Source: Vibrio genomosp. F10 str. ZF-129 (GTDB lineage: Bacteria; Pseudomonadota; Gammaproteobacteria; Enterobacterales; Vibrionaceae). From it: a DNA stretch of 64,000 nt. The stretch spans positions 1 through 64,000 of the forward strand of contig NZ_AJYQ02000001.1 of the NCBI RefSeq assembly GCF_000287055.2, given 5' to 3'. Under the pieces are notes generated by a model. That model was given only the letters and a program-made list of their open reading frames with translations. It did not search any database and was not told the origin of the DNA. Shown one piece after another: positions 56,506 through 64,000 of the stretch. A program made the position numbers and the translations under genes. Within the stretch, counting starts at the first letter, position 1. Each line of letters opens with the position of its first letter.

Positions 56506-57513
56506 GTGAAATATTGGCTTGTTGCGTTAACTTCTTTAGTTGTTCTTTCTGGCTGTGGTAAACCGGCCGAACAGATCCACATCAGTGGCCCAACAATGGG
56601 AACCACATACAACATAAAATACATCAGCTCAGATGAAATACTGAGCTCCTCTGAGATCCAGGTTGAGGTTGATCGCTTACTCGAAGAGGTCAATGATCAA
56701 ATGTCGACGTACCGAAAGGATTCAGAATTAAGTCGCTTCAACCAGTATCAAGGCAATGAACCTTTTGCAGTCTCGTCTGAAACAGCGACAGTGGTGAGAG
56801 AAGCAATACGCCTTAATCACTTTACTCAAGGTGCGCTTGACGTCACCGTGGGCCCGCTGGTCAACTTATGGGGCTTTGGTCCAGAAGCGCGTCGTGAAGT
56901 TGTCCCAACCGACGAAGAACTGACCGTTCGTAAATCAATGACAGGGATTGAACACCTCAGTGCGACTGAAACATCATTAACGAAAACACTGCCATCTCTT
57001 TATGTTGATCTCTCAACGATAGCAAAAGGGTGGGGGGTAGATGTTGTAGCCAATTACATTGAATCCATTGGTGTTAATAACTATATGGTGGAAGTTGGCG
57101 GTGAAATGCGTTTAAAAGGCCACAATAGAGAAGGTGTGCGCTGGCGTATTGCGATTGAAAAACCAAACGTAGAAGAGCGTGCTGTTCAGCTAGTTGTTGA
57201 ACCAGGAGACATGGCTATCGCGACTTCCGGTGATTACCGAAATTACTTTGAACGTGATGGGGTTCGATATTCACACATTATCAATCCTAAAACGGGTAAG
57301 CCGATTGATAATAAAGTGGTGTCTGTGACCGTTATCGATGCTTCCTCAATGACTGCAGATGGTCTTGCAACTGGCTTAATGGTGCTAGGAGAGACCATTG
57401 GTATGTCGCTCGCTGAGGAGAATGATATTCCGGTTTATATGATTGTTAAAACACCATCGGGTTTTGAAGAGTTTACTTCATCGGCATTTCAGTCATACTT
57501 AAAGCACAACTAA
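56506..57513 (+). CDS. apbE: FAD:protein FMN transferase ApbE
   Basis: Periplasmic lipoprotein of 335 residues that attaches FMN to threonine in NqrB and NqrC. The lipobox LSGC has its Cys at about 17. Family motifs GPTMGTTYNIKY (about 28-39) and VEVGGEMRLKG (about 197-207), and the C-terminal ATSGDYRNY with SHIINPKTGKPI, are present. The start is GTG, preceded by AGGAG. It lies just after nqrF and just before nqrM, forming the NQR maturation pair. Confidence 0.95.
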   Translation: MKYWLVALTSLVVLSGCGKPAEQIHISGPTMGTTYNIKYISSDEILSSSEIQVEVDRLLEEVNDQMSTYRKDSELSRFNQYQGNEPFAVSSETATVVREAIRLNHFTQGALDVTVGPLVNLWGFGPEARREVVPTDEELTVRKSMTGIEHLSATETSLTKTLPSLYVDLSTIAKGWGVDVVANYIESIGVNNYMVEVGGEMRLKGHNREGVRWRIAIEKPNVEERAVQLVVEPGDMAIATSGDYRNYFERDGVRYSHIINPKTGKPIDNKVVSVTVIDASSMTADGLATGLMVLGETIGMSLAEENDIPVYMIVKTPSGFEEFTSSAFQSYLKHN

Positions 57514-57559
57514 GCGTAAGTAAACCCATAATTAAATTAACTACAGTGAGCAAGTGACA

Positions 57560-57793
57560 ATGAGTACATTTCTAGTGACCTTTGCCGTATTTTTAGCGGT
57601 TATCACAGCAATGGCTGTTGGGTACATCTTTCAACGCAAAGTCGTCAAGGGAAGCTGTGGCGGCCTTGATGCGATGGGTATCGATAAAGTCTGTAGCTGC
57701 CCAGAACCGTGTGATGCGAGAAAGAAGCGAGAGGAAAAAGCGGCGATTAGAGCCGAGAAGCTGGCTGCTTGGGAAAAAAACCGCATCGCTTAA
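57560..57793 (+). CDS. nqrM: NqrM, iron-site maturation factor of Na+-NQR
   Basis: Small membrane protein of about 77 residues with one N-terminal helix (about 4-24) and four cysteines in CGGLDAMGIDKVCSCPEPC (about 33-51). In V. cholerae such a protein is needed to assemble the NqrD/E iron centre. I start at the ATG at 57560; the GTG six bases upstream has no better ribosome-binding site. Confidence 0.92.
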   Translation: MSTFLVTFAVFLAVITAMAVGYIFQRKVVKGSCGGLDAMGIDKVCSCPEPCDARKKREEKAAIRAEKLAAWEKNRIA

Positions 57794-57829
57794 TTCATCT
57801 ATGCAGGTTCAAAGACAAAAATAAAAACC

Positions 57830-57855
57830 AAGCCCACGTAAGTGGGCTTAATTTA
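57830..57855 (+). terminator. apbE-nqrM terminator
   Basis: AAGCCCAC and GTGGGCTT form an 8-bp stem with loop GTAA, followed by AATTTATT. Confidence 0.75.
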
Positions 57856-57916
57856 TTGGGTAGTACCTGGCATCTACTCACGATCGATATCAACTCTCGA
57901 CCTATATTACTAGCGA

Positions 57917-59134
57917 CTAGCTCTGCGAAACGATCTGGTTTCGACCTGCATTCTTAGCCATATATAATCTGTCGTCTGCGAGCTTTATCTGTTCATTTAG
58001 GCTCCCTTTGATGTTAGAAACGCCAATACTCACTGTGATGGAAATATCATGATCCTCGTGGGAAATGGCCGTCGTTTCGATTCGTTGTCGCATATGTTCT
58101 AAACGTGATAAGAATTCATCACTAGGAGCATTGGATTGAATGCAGAATTCTTCACCGCCAAACCGTACAACAATATCATTTGAAAAGTAGATCTTTAATA
58201 TGTGAGCAAGTGTCACTAGCGCAGCATCTCCACCATCGTGACCGTAATTGTCGTTCACCTTTTTAAAAAAATCGATGTCGAGCATGGCAATATTTTGATG
58301 GACAACTTTGTTATCCAGATGATGGAACAAATAGCGTCGATTCCAAAGCCCGGTTAGAGAATCTTGATTGGCCATTCTATACAGTTTGCTGTTGGCTTCT
58401 TTCATGTCAAGGACCTGATGAACCCGGCAGAAAAACTCTTCTTGATTGAAAGGTTTGGTAAGGAAATCATTGGCCCCCGCTTTGAGGTAACGAGCAGTCA
58501 TCGTTCTATCATCGCTTCCTGATATGCCTAGTATAGCCAATTGGTTTTTATCGTAGTGAATTCGAATATCTCGGATCATGGTAATGCCGTCTTTGACAGG
58601 CATATCATGGTCGGTAATGATCAACGTGATTTCAGGGTCCGTTTCCAAGATCTCGATGGCTTGCTGACCGTCTTCTGCTTGAATAACGTGGATGTATTGG
58701 TGTTCCAGTAACTGACAAATATGTTTACGTACCACCTTAGAGTCATCAACAACTAACGCTTTGTGCATTTTGTTGTTGGTTAATCGGTTGACCAGTGGCA
58801 GTAAATAAGAAACCGACGCCATGCTGTCTTTTAAAATATAGTCCAGCACCCCTTTAGCGAGAACACTTTCACGAATTTCCTCTTGAAACATGGCGGTTAA
58901 AACAATCACTTTGTAGTTCTGTTCTAAGACAATATCAATGATTTCCCCGTCTTCCCCATCAGGAAGACAATAATCGAGTACCGCGCAGAGAAAGTCATGC
59001 CCTTCCCCCAATAGTTTTAGAGCGTCTGCTATAGATTCCGCTGAATAAACGTCGTAGCCTGCTTCGCTAAGAAGAGAATGCAGATAGTTGCGAAAAGCGC
59101 GGCTGTCCTCGACCACTAATATTTTGCTTCCCAA
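57917..59134 (-). CDS. Dual-receiver GGDEF response regulator (diguanylate cyclase)
   Basis: Cytosolic protein of 405 residues with REC-REC-GGDEF architecture. The first receiver (about 4-120) has Asp54 in VLDYCLPDG and its acidic pair in VVEDS. The second (about 125-240) has VVDDS and ITDHDMPVKDG. The GGDEF domain (about 250-405) has RFGGEEF and should make c-di-GMP. The inhibitory I-site is not conserved: the RxxD position reads FSND, five residues before GGEEF. No kinase gene is adjacent. It is monocistronic and antisense to the preceding terminator. Confidence 0.93.
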   Translation of the reverse strand: MGSKILVVEDSRAFRNYLHSLLSEAGYDVYSAESIADALKLLGEGHDFLCAVLDYCLPDGEDGEIIDIVLEQNYKVIVLTAMFQEEIRESVLAKGVLDYILKDSMASVSYLLPLVNRLTNNKMHKALVVDDSKVVRKHICQLLEHQYIHVIQAEDGQQAIEILETDPEITLIITDHDMPVKDGITMIRDIRIHYDKNQLAILGISGSDDRTMTARYLKAGANDFLTKPFNQEEFFCRVHQVLDMKEANSKLYRMANQDSLTGLWNRRYLFHHLDNKVVHQNIAMLDIDFFKKVNDNYGHDGGDAALVTLAHILKIYFSNDIVVRFGGEEFCIQSNAPSDEFLSRLEHMRQRIETTAISHEDHDISITVSIGVSNIKGSLNEQIKLADDRLYMAKNAGRNQIVSQS

Positions 59135-59269
59135 TGAACACTCCTTTTTTGACCTCTATTTAATAATAAGCGAACAATTGAAAGTCGTCTGAAAATTTCA
59201 CCGTTAGTGACTATTTTTGCCGTAAATGCCTGCTTTTGAACCTAGCGACTAACAGGTAAATAAATTATA

Positions 59270-59285
59270 CTGTTTTTATAAACAG
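59270..59285 (+). promoter_or_regulatory. LexA (SOS) box upstream of dinB
   Basis: CTGTTTTTATAAACAG is a textbook LexA operator (CTGT-N8-ACAG). It overlaps a -10 candidate TATACT (59266-59271), about 90 bp before the dinB start. Confidence 0.9.
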
Positions 59286-59375
59286 TTGTTCTAGTTATGT
59301 ATAGAGCTCACTATTTTGGCCGATTTTTAGGAGGAAAAGAGGGCATAAATAAGGGATGTCGATAAAGGAGGCGAT

Positions 59376-60440
59376 GTGGACAAAGAAAACAGGAAAATCA
59401 TTCACGTCGACATGGACTGTTTTTACGCTGCTGTTGAGATGCGAGACAATCCTCATTATCGAGGGCGACCTTTAGCTGTTGGCGGCAAAGAGAAGCAACG
59501 CGGGGTACTAAGTACCTGTAATTATGAAGCCAGAGCATTTGGTATCCACAGCGCCATGCCAACGGGAAGAGCATTAAAACTGTGCCCGGAATTACTCGTT
59601 GTCCCAGGACGAATGCAGGTATACAAAGAAGTGTCTGATCAAATTCGACATATTTTCTCGCGATATACCGAGTTAATTGAACCGTTATCACTCGACGAAG
59701 CCTATTTGGATGTTTCGCGCAGCGCACATTGTCATGGTTCAGCGACGCTCATTGCGGAAGCGATAAGACGAGATATTTGGAACGAGCTACATCTAACAGC
59801 GTCCGCTGGGGTAGCGCCCATCAAGTTTTTAGCAAAAGTCGCCTCTGATATAAATAAGCCTAATGGACAGTACGTGATACCTCCGGAAAAAGTACAAGAA
59901 GTGATCGATGGTTTGCCCCTTGGTAAGCTCCCCGGTGTTGGTAAGGTGAGTTTGGAAAAGCTGAACAAGGCCGGGTTATTCTACTGCCAAGACATAAGAG
60001 AATGTGATTATCGTTCGCTGCTGTCTCAGTTTGGTCGCTTAGGCGCATCATTGTGGAAGCGAAGTCAAGGCATTGATAATCGAGAGATCATTGTAGAGCG
60101 AGAAAGAAAAAGCGTCGGGGTAGAGAGGACATTCAGTCGGAATATCCACTCTTATGAAGAGTGTTGGGAAGTCATAGAAAACCGGTTGTTTCCAGAGTTA
60201 GAGTTGCGCCTTGAAAAAGCACGCCCAAGTAAACTGATTATAAAGCAAGGGATCAAATTGAAGTTTGCTGACTTTCAACAGACGACCATTGAGCACACTC
60301 AACATCAATTAGAGCTTAATGACTTTAAGGGATTACTCAGAGACATTATGAAACGTCAACAAGGCCGTGAAATTCGTCTTCTTGGCTTAAGTGTTCTCCT
60401 TAAGCCAGAAATAGAGACGAAACAACTTAGCTTTTTCTAG
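59376..60440 (+). CDS. dinB: DNA polymerase IV DinB
   Basis: Y-family translesion polymerase, 354 residues. Catalytic motifs IHVDMDCFYAAVEMRDNP (about 9-26) and SLDEAYLDVS (about 105-114) are intact. The C-terminus ends in QLSFF, a good match to the beta-clamp binding motif. The start is GTG with AAAGGAGG just upstream. Its last 14 bp overlap the end of recQ on the other strand. A LexA box upstream indicates SOS induction. Confidence 0.95.
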   Translation: MDKENRKIIHVDMDCFYAAVEMRDNPHYRGRPLAVGGKEKQRGVLSTCNYEARAFGIHSAMPTGRALKLCPELLVVPGRMQVYKEVSDQIRHIFSRYTELIEPLSLDEAYLDVSRSAHCHGSATLIAEAIRRDIWNELHLTASAGVAPIKFLAKVASDINKPNGQYVIPPEKVQEVIDGLPLGKLPGVGKVSLEKLNKAGLFYCQDIRECDYRSLLSQFGRLGASLWKRSQGIDNREIIVERERKSVGVERTFSRNIHSYEECWEVIENRLFPELELRLEKARPSKLIIKQGIKLKFADFQQTTIEHTQHQLELNDFKGLLRDIMKRQQGREIRLLGLSVLLKPEIETKQLSFF

Positions 60441-62343
60441 CCGCTTGAACACAGATTAATACCTGACTAAATGATGAATTCTCTAACTTGCCAAAGCCTG
60501 CCATTTTCTTGGCTTTCAATTTAGTAGACAGTGGCGTAGTAATGCCACACAGCATTCGTGTTAAGGCTTCATTACTTAGCGTTTTTTGACTTGCCTGAGT
60601 AAATTCGTTTAGCCACTCAGACAATAAATTAGGATTGATTTCATCCGGTTGTTTGTGTGGCAAAATAGCCGTTTCACCTTGGCATACTGAGCAATGCCCA
60701 CAGTTTTTAGGCGCATTGTGATCTGAAAAATACAGCGCTAAACGTTGGCTTAAGCAAGTATCAGATTCGAAAAAATCAATCATTTCAGCTAATCGATTCG
60801 TTTCCGCACTTTCTTTATTTTTGAATAGGTGATTCAGTTTGTCGACGAGTTGCTCTTGCGGGCATGAGGTGTCGTTAACCTGATAAACATCGGTAATTTG
60901 CTTACTTTCTAGTTCAATCCAACCCTGTTCATGGAAGTAATCGATGGCACTAATGACACGTTGTCGTTCGGCACTGTACACTTGCCACAGCGCATCAAAA
61001 TCGACTTGGCACCAGGTTCTTGCCTTTGGTGAGCACGCAAAAATGGTCTCGACAAATTGACGGCGTTCTCCTTCAAATCTTTGCAATATTTTATCTTTAG
61101 TTGCAATGAATTTAAAACGATAGTCAGAAAAATAACTGTATTTAGGGGCAAGCACTCCCTCCAGTTCTAAATAAACGAGCAGTGTTTTTAAAGGCAATTG
61201 CCGTATATTTGAATCACGTGAAAAGCGAGTCAGTTGTGTTTCCCACTGTGGTGCGTTTTTATAGATTTCATCAACGACATATTCTATTGAATCTCGATCT
61301 GGGGTATCACCATAAACGAAGTTTTGCAGTGTGTTGAGGCCATCTTTATTGCCAAGCAGCAAACACTCAGATGGGTGACCATCTCGACCGGCACGGCCTA
61401 TTTCCTGCGCATAGTTTTCAATGGACTTGGGAAGGTCAAAGTGAATGACTCGGCGAATGTCTGATTTATCAACACCCATTCCAAAAGCAATGGTTGCGAC
61501 AATGCAATGGACTTCACCAGACATAAACTGCTGCTGAATATACTCACGTTTTTCACTCTCTAGCCCTGCATGGTAAGCCAAAGCTGAAATACCCGTTTGC
61601 TGCAATTGCTGAGCAAGGTACTCGGCACTGTATTGAAGCGTGACATAAACAATGGTCGGAGAAACTGGAGCGGCTTGAATGATCGTATTGAGCCGAGTGA
61701 GTTTGTCGTGTTGCTCACAGGGTAGAATGTTTAAATTGAGATTATTTCGGTAGAACCCAGTAATGATTGTATTGTCTTGAGAGATCCCAAATTTACGTTG
61801 CATATCTTTCACAACATCCGTGGTGGCAGTTGCCGTTAGCAACAGGGTTTGTGGAATATTGAGCGCGGTCTGATAATGAGGAATCTTTAGATAGTCAGGT
61901 CGAAAATTATGTCCCCATTCGGAAATACAGTGCGCTTCATCAATGACGAGCAACGAGATAGGAACTTGAGAGATAAACTGACGAAAACGTTCGTTTTTGA
62001 GGCGCTCTACTGAAATCATCAGTATCTTCAGCTTCCCACTACGTGCATCCGTCATCACTTGCTGAGTCTGCTGCTTGTCTTGGCTAGAATCGATCGAAGC
62101 CGCAGCAATGCCATGGCGGTGGAGAAAGCTGAGCTGATCTTTCATCAAGGCGAGGAGCGGAGATATCACCAGAGTTAGGTGCGGCAGGTGTAGGGCGGGT
62201 AGTTGGTAACATAGAGATTTCCCCGCGCCTGTCGGAAAAATAGCAGCACATGATTGTCCTGTAAGTACGGCATCAATCACCAACTTCTGACCGCTTCTTA
62301 ACGTATCAAACCCAAATGTTTGTTTTAATGACTGCTCAATCAT
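60427..62343 (-). CDS. recQ: RecQ-family ATP-dependent DNA helicase
   Basis: SF2 helicase of 638 residues. Walker A FPTGAGKSLCYQLPAL (about 36-51), the DEAH box VIDEAHCISEWGH (about 133-145), motif VI QEIGRAGRDG (about 314-323), and a zinc-binding region ending in NCGHCSVCQ (about 548-556) are present. Its C-terminal region is short and not obviously an HRDC domain, so it may be a RecQ paralogue rather than the canonical RecQ. It converges on dinB with a 14-bp overlap of coding ends. Confidence 0.9.
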   Translation of the reverse strand: MIEQSLKQTFGFDTLRSGQKLVIDAVLTGQSCAAIFPTGAGKSLCYQLPALHLPHLTLVISPLLALMKDQLSFLHRHGIAAASIDSSQDKQQTQQVMTDARSGKLKILMISVERLKNERFRQFISQVPISLLVIDEAHCISEWGHNFRPDYLKIPHYQTALNIPQTLLLTATATTDVVKDMQRKFGISQDNTIITGFYRNNLNLNILPCEQHDKLTRLNTIIQAAPVSPTIVYVTLQYSAEYLAQQLQQTGISALAYHAGLESEKREYIQQQFMSGEVHCIVATIAFGMGVDKSDIRRVIHFDLPKSIENYAQEIGRAGRDGHPSECLLLGNKDGLNTLQNFVYGDTPDRDSIEYVVDEIYKNAPQWETQLTRFSRDSNIRQLPLKTLLVYLELEGVLAPKYSYFSDYRFKFIATKDKILQRFEGERRQFVETIFACSPKARTWCQVDFDALWQVYSAERQRVISAIDYFHEQGWIELESKQITDVYQVNDTSCPQEQLVDKLNHLFKNKESAETNRLAEMIDFFESDTCLSQRLALYFSDHNAPKNCGHCSVCQGETAILPHKQPDEINPNLLSEWLNEFTQASQKTLSNEALTRMLCGITTPLSTKLKAKKMAGFGKLENSSFSQVLICVQAARKS

Positions 62344-62427
62344 GTCTTACCCTAACTCCTATAAAAGCTTGCGCTCGATTCTACCTGATTCTATTCTGTT
62401 GCTCCTTGCTAAATTGATTGTTTCGGT

Positions 62428-62907
62428 ATGAACAAATTAGAGCTAAAACAAATAATCCTCATTTCACTCAATGAAAAGTGGGAAATCGCTAAATCGGCGA
62501 CTCAGCGTGCGATTGATGCCGCGACGGACGAAGAAACAGTCCCAGAGCATAAATATGACACACTCGCGTTAGAGGCTTCTTATTTGGCCCATGGACAGGC
62601 GCTGCGGGTTCAAGAGTGTAAAAAAGAGATACAACAGTTTGAATCCATGGTCTTTCATGATTTAAAAGATGAGAAGGTCGCTTTAGGTTCGTATGTCACC
62701 TTGTTATACGATGATGACAAGACCAAGCATTTGTTTATGGGGCCGTGTTCTGGTGGTGTGACGGTGAACTGGCAAGATCGCATAGTGTCGGTCATTACGC
62801 CTCTCGCCCCATTAGGCAAAGCGATGTTGGGGAAAAAGCTGGGTGAGGAAGTGGAACTCAAGGTCGGCGATTCAGTCTATAATTATGAGATTATTGATAT
62901 TCATTAG
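62428..62907 (+). CDS. GreA/GreB-like RNA polymerase-binding protein
   Basis: Protein of 159 residues with Gre-factor layout: an N-terminal helical hairpin (about 1-72) and a C-terminal FKBP-like domain containing TPLAPLGKAMLGKKLGEEVEL (in pieces, about 127-147). The tip segment ATDEETVPEHKYD keeps acidic residues where GreA has its catalytic pair, but the surrounding sequence differs strongly. It may bind the RNA polymerase secondary channel. It is not the main GreA or GreB. Related proteins are sometimes misannotated as 3-oxoacyl-ACP synthase. Confidence 0.75.
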   Translation: MNKLELKQIILISLNEKWEIAKSATQRAIDAATDEETVPEHKYDTLALEASYLAHGQALRVQECKKEIQQFESMVFHDLKDEKVALGSYVTLLYDDDKTKHLFMGPCSGGVTVNWQDRIVSVITPLAPLGKAMLGKKLGEEVELKVGDSVYNYEIIDIH

Positions 62908-62949
62908 ACATTGATATTAAGAGTTTCAACGTTTGAAGAATAGGTATAA

Positions 62950-63732
62950 ATGGATAACAGGATGAATAATAAAATGAAAAAAGGTCTACTGTTTCTTTCC
63001 TTGTTGATGAGTCAGGCAGTGATGGGCCAAGCTGCGTGGGCTGGGCAATGTAAGGTGAGTTTGAATAATGAAATCCATTTAAACGATGCTCAGTTTGAAG
63101 TTGTGAAAGAGAATGGCGATAGTGCTGTTGTTGATGAAAACAATGATTTATTCATTCTAGGAGAGAAAGTCACTCTTAACCCTGAACAGCAGGCCGCCTT
63201 GAAAAAGTACCGTGAAGAGATCAGCGGTTACCTACCTAAAGCAAAACAAGTCGCCAGTGATAGCGTTGCGTTAGTGTATGATATTGTTGATGATATTGCC
63301 GAAAGTATGGATACCCCTGAAGCGTTCGAAGAGGTAAAAGCCTCGGTTAGTGCGTTTTTAGCCGATGTTGAAGCTCGTTACTATAAAGATGGAGATTTAG
63401 TGTTACCAGCGGATAGCTTTGACTCGATGACGCAGTCGTGGAGTGACGATTTTGAAAAGGCAAAAGAGATCTTCAATCAAGAATTTATCTCAAGCGCGTT
63501 TAATGCAATGAGCGAGAAGATGAAACAAGAGGGTGGGCTTAATCTCACCGAGCTTGCTGACAGTATTGCCGAGCTTAAAATCAAAGTAGAACAGCGATTA
63601 AAAGAGCACAATCAAGAGGTGCAAAAGCAGACGGAAGAGCTTTGTGAATCGTTGGATGATATGGCAGGGCAGGAACAACAATTGCACCTGAAGATTCCTG
63701 AACTAAAAGATTATCAAGTCTTCACTATTTAA
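62950..63732 (+). CDS. yggN: YggN family (DUF2884) exported protein
   Basis: Secreted or periplasmic protein of 260 residues with a signal peptide (about 9-31, cleavage near AWA-GQC). The remainder is acidic and mostly helical, with probable coiled coil at about 205-235. It resembles E. coli YggN, a protein of unknown function. Alternative ATG starts lie 12 and 24 bp downstream; the last gives a more typical signal peptide start (MKKGLLFL). It follows the Gre-like gene by 42 bp and ends in a strong terminator. Confidence 0.8.
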   Translation: MDNRMNNKMKKGLLFLSLLMSQAVMGQAAWAGQCKVSLNNEIHLNDAQFEVVKENGDSAVVDENNDLFILGEKVTLNPEQQAALKKYREEISGYLPKAKQVASDSVALVYDIVDDIAESMDTPEAFEEVKASVSAFLADVEARYYKDGDLVLPADSFDSMTQSWSDDFEKAKEIFNQEFISSAFNAMSEKMKQEGGLNLTELADSIAELKIKVEQRLKEHNQEVQKQTEELCESLDDMAGQEQQLHLKIPELKDYQVFTI

Positions 63733-63785
63733 ATGAGAGACTCTATTTAGTTGAGTATTGAGTTTCATTGATTGAATGACTATGG

Positions 63786-63813
63786 AAAAGCGCCTATTCG
63801 AATAGGCGCTTTT
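63786..63813 (+). terminator. Terminator after yggN
   Basis: A 28-bp perfect palindrome (AAAAGCGCCTATTC and its complement) followed by more Ts up to 63815. The A tract on the other side would also let it work on the minus strand. Confidence 0.9.
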
Positions 63814-63855
63814 TTATTTAACGAGCGGACTTATTTAAAAGACAGAGTACTTAAC

Positions 63856-63887
63856 GAACGAATTGCTCAAAGAACGGATTGCTTAAC
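63856..63887. repeat. 16-bp tandem duplication
   Basis: GAACGAATTGCTCAAA is followed directly by GAACGGATTGCTTAAC, 13 of 16 identical. It lies between the yggN terminator and the last ORF. Confidence 0.7.
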
Positions 63888-63919
63888 GGACTGAGTATTT
63901 CTACACAAGGAAATAATTC

Positions 63920-64000
63920 ATGTTTATTCGTACCAGCACTAGTTTCAGCCCCAACACTAATTTCAGCATCAGCGCTAACATCGGATTATCGGCTATTTTG
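63920..64000 (+). CDS. Unidentified ORF truncated by window end
   Basis: A frame starting at ATG 63920, preceded by AAGGAA, stays open for 27 codons to the end of the window. The N-terminus is rich in Ser, Asn and Thr, with a hydrophobic stretch beginning at about residue 20, which may be a membrane segment. Too little is present to assign a family. Confidence 0.45.
   Translation, partial: MFIRTSTSFSPNTNFSISANIGLSAIL

Overview
The window looks like an ordinary chromosomal backbone segment of a Vibrionaceae member, most likely Vibrio. The evidence is a complete Na+-translocating NADH:quinone reductase operon (nqrABCDEF) followed by apbE and nqrM, an OmpK-type Tsx-family porin, a DUF2850 membrane protein, and a recC-recB-recD order without ptrA next to argA. 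I see no insertion sequence, prophage, integron, CRISPR array, tRNA or rRNA gene. Nearly all genes belong to recognisable families, so the novelty is mainly in intergenic DNA and in unusual versions of known systems.

Layout: (1) 1-6.6 kb: murein endopeptidase mepA; a short cyanide-insensitive-type bd oxidase (cioAB) behind an FNR-like promoter; a trhP-yfhL pair on the minus strand (U32-family tRNA hydroxylation enzyme plus ferredoxin); rdgC. (2) 6.8-15.7 kb: phosphate regulon phoB-phoR-pstS, then pstC-pstA-pstB-phoU, with Pho boxes before phoB and pstC. (3) 15.7-20.1 kb, minus strand: cutC, SOS-controlled yebG, a LysR regulator and a sigma-54 activator. (4) 20.4-26.5 kb: a six-gene ABC importer resembling rhizobial GlpSTPQV (probably glycerol), preceded by a sigma-54 promoter and inverted TGTTC/GAACA elements that probably bind the divergent activator. 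(5) 26.8-36.5 kb: recC, recB and recD, with a strongly structured spacer between recC and recB. (6) 36.5-38.7 kb: an unusual spacer with tandem repeats and a plus-strand terminator, then argA with paired ARG boxes. (7) 38.7-44.5 kb: DUF2850 protein, mltA, and tcdA-csdE converging on csdA-yajL-panE. (8) 44.6-50 kb: ompK, the ampG-ppiA-yajG group, rlmG and bolA. (9) 50.5-57.8 kb: nqrABCDEF, apbE, nqrM. (10) 57.9-64 kb: a dual-receiver diguanylate cyclase, LexA-boxed dinB overlapping recQ tail to tail, a divergent Gre-like factor, a YggN-like protein, and the start of an unidentified ORF cut by the window end.

Functional links: respiration (bd oxidase, Na+-NQR with its flavin and iron maturation factors); phosphate sensing and uptake; DNA repair and recombination (RdgC, RecBCD, Pol IV, RecQ, YebG) with two visible LexA sites; cell-wall turnover (MepA, MltA, AmpG); tRNA modification (TrhP/YfhL; TcdA/CsdA/CsdE).

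The best candidates for something undescribed are a roughly 135-nt pseudoknot-capable RNA element upstream of recB (30379-30515); an ABC importer whose two ATPase subunits have complementary defects that would give one normal and one degenerate ATP site; and a possible 3'UTR or sRNA unit with a 17-bp x5 repeat between recD and argA.
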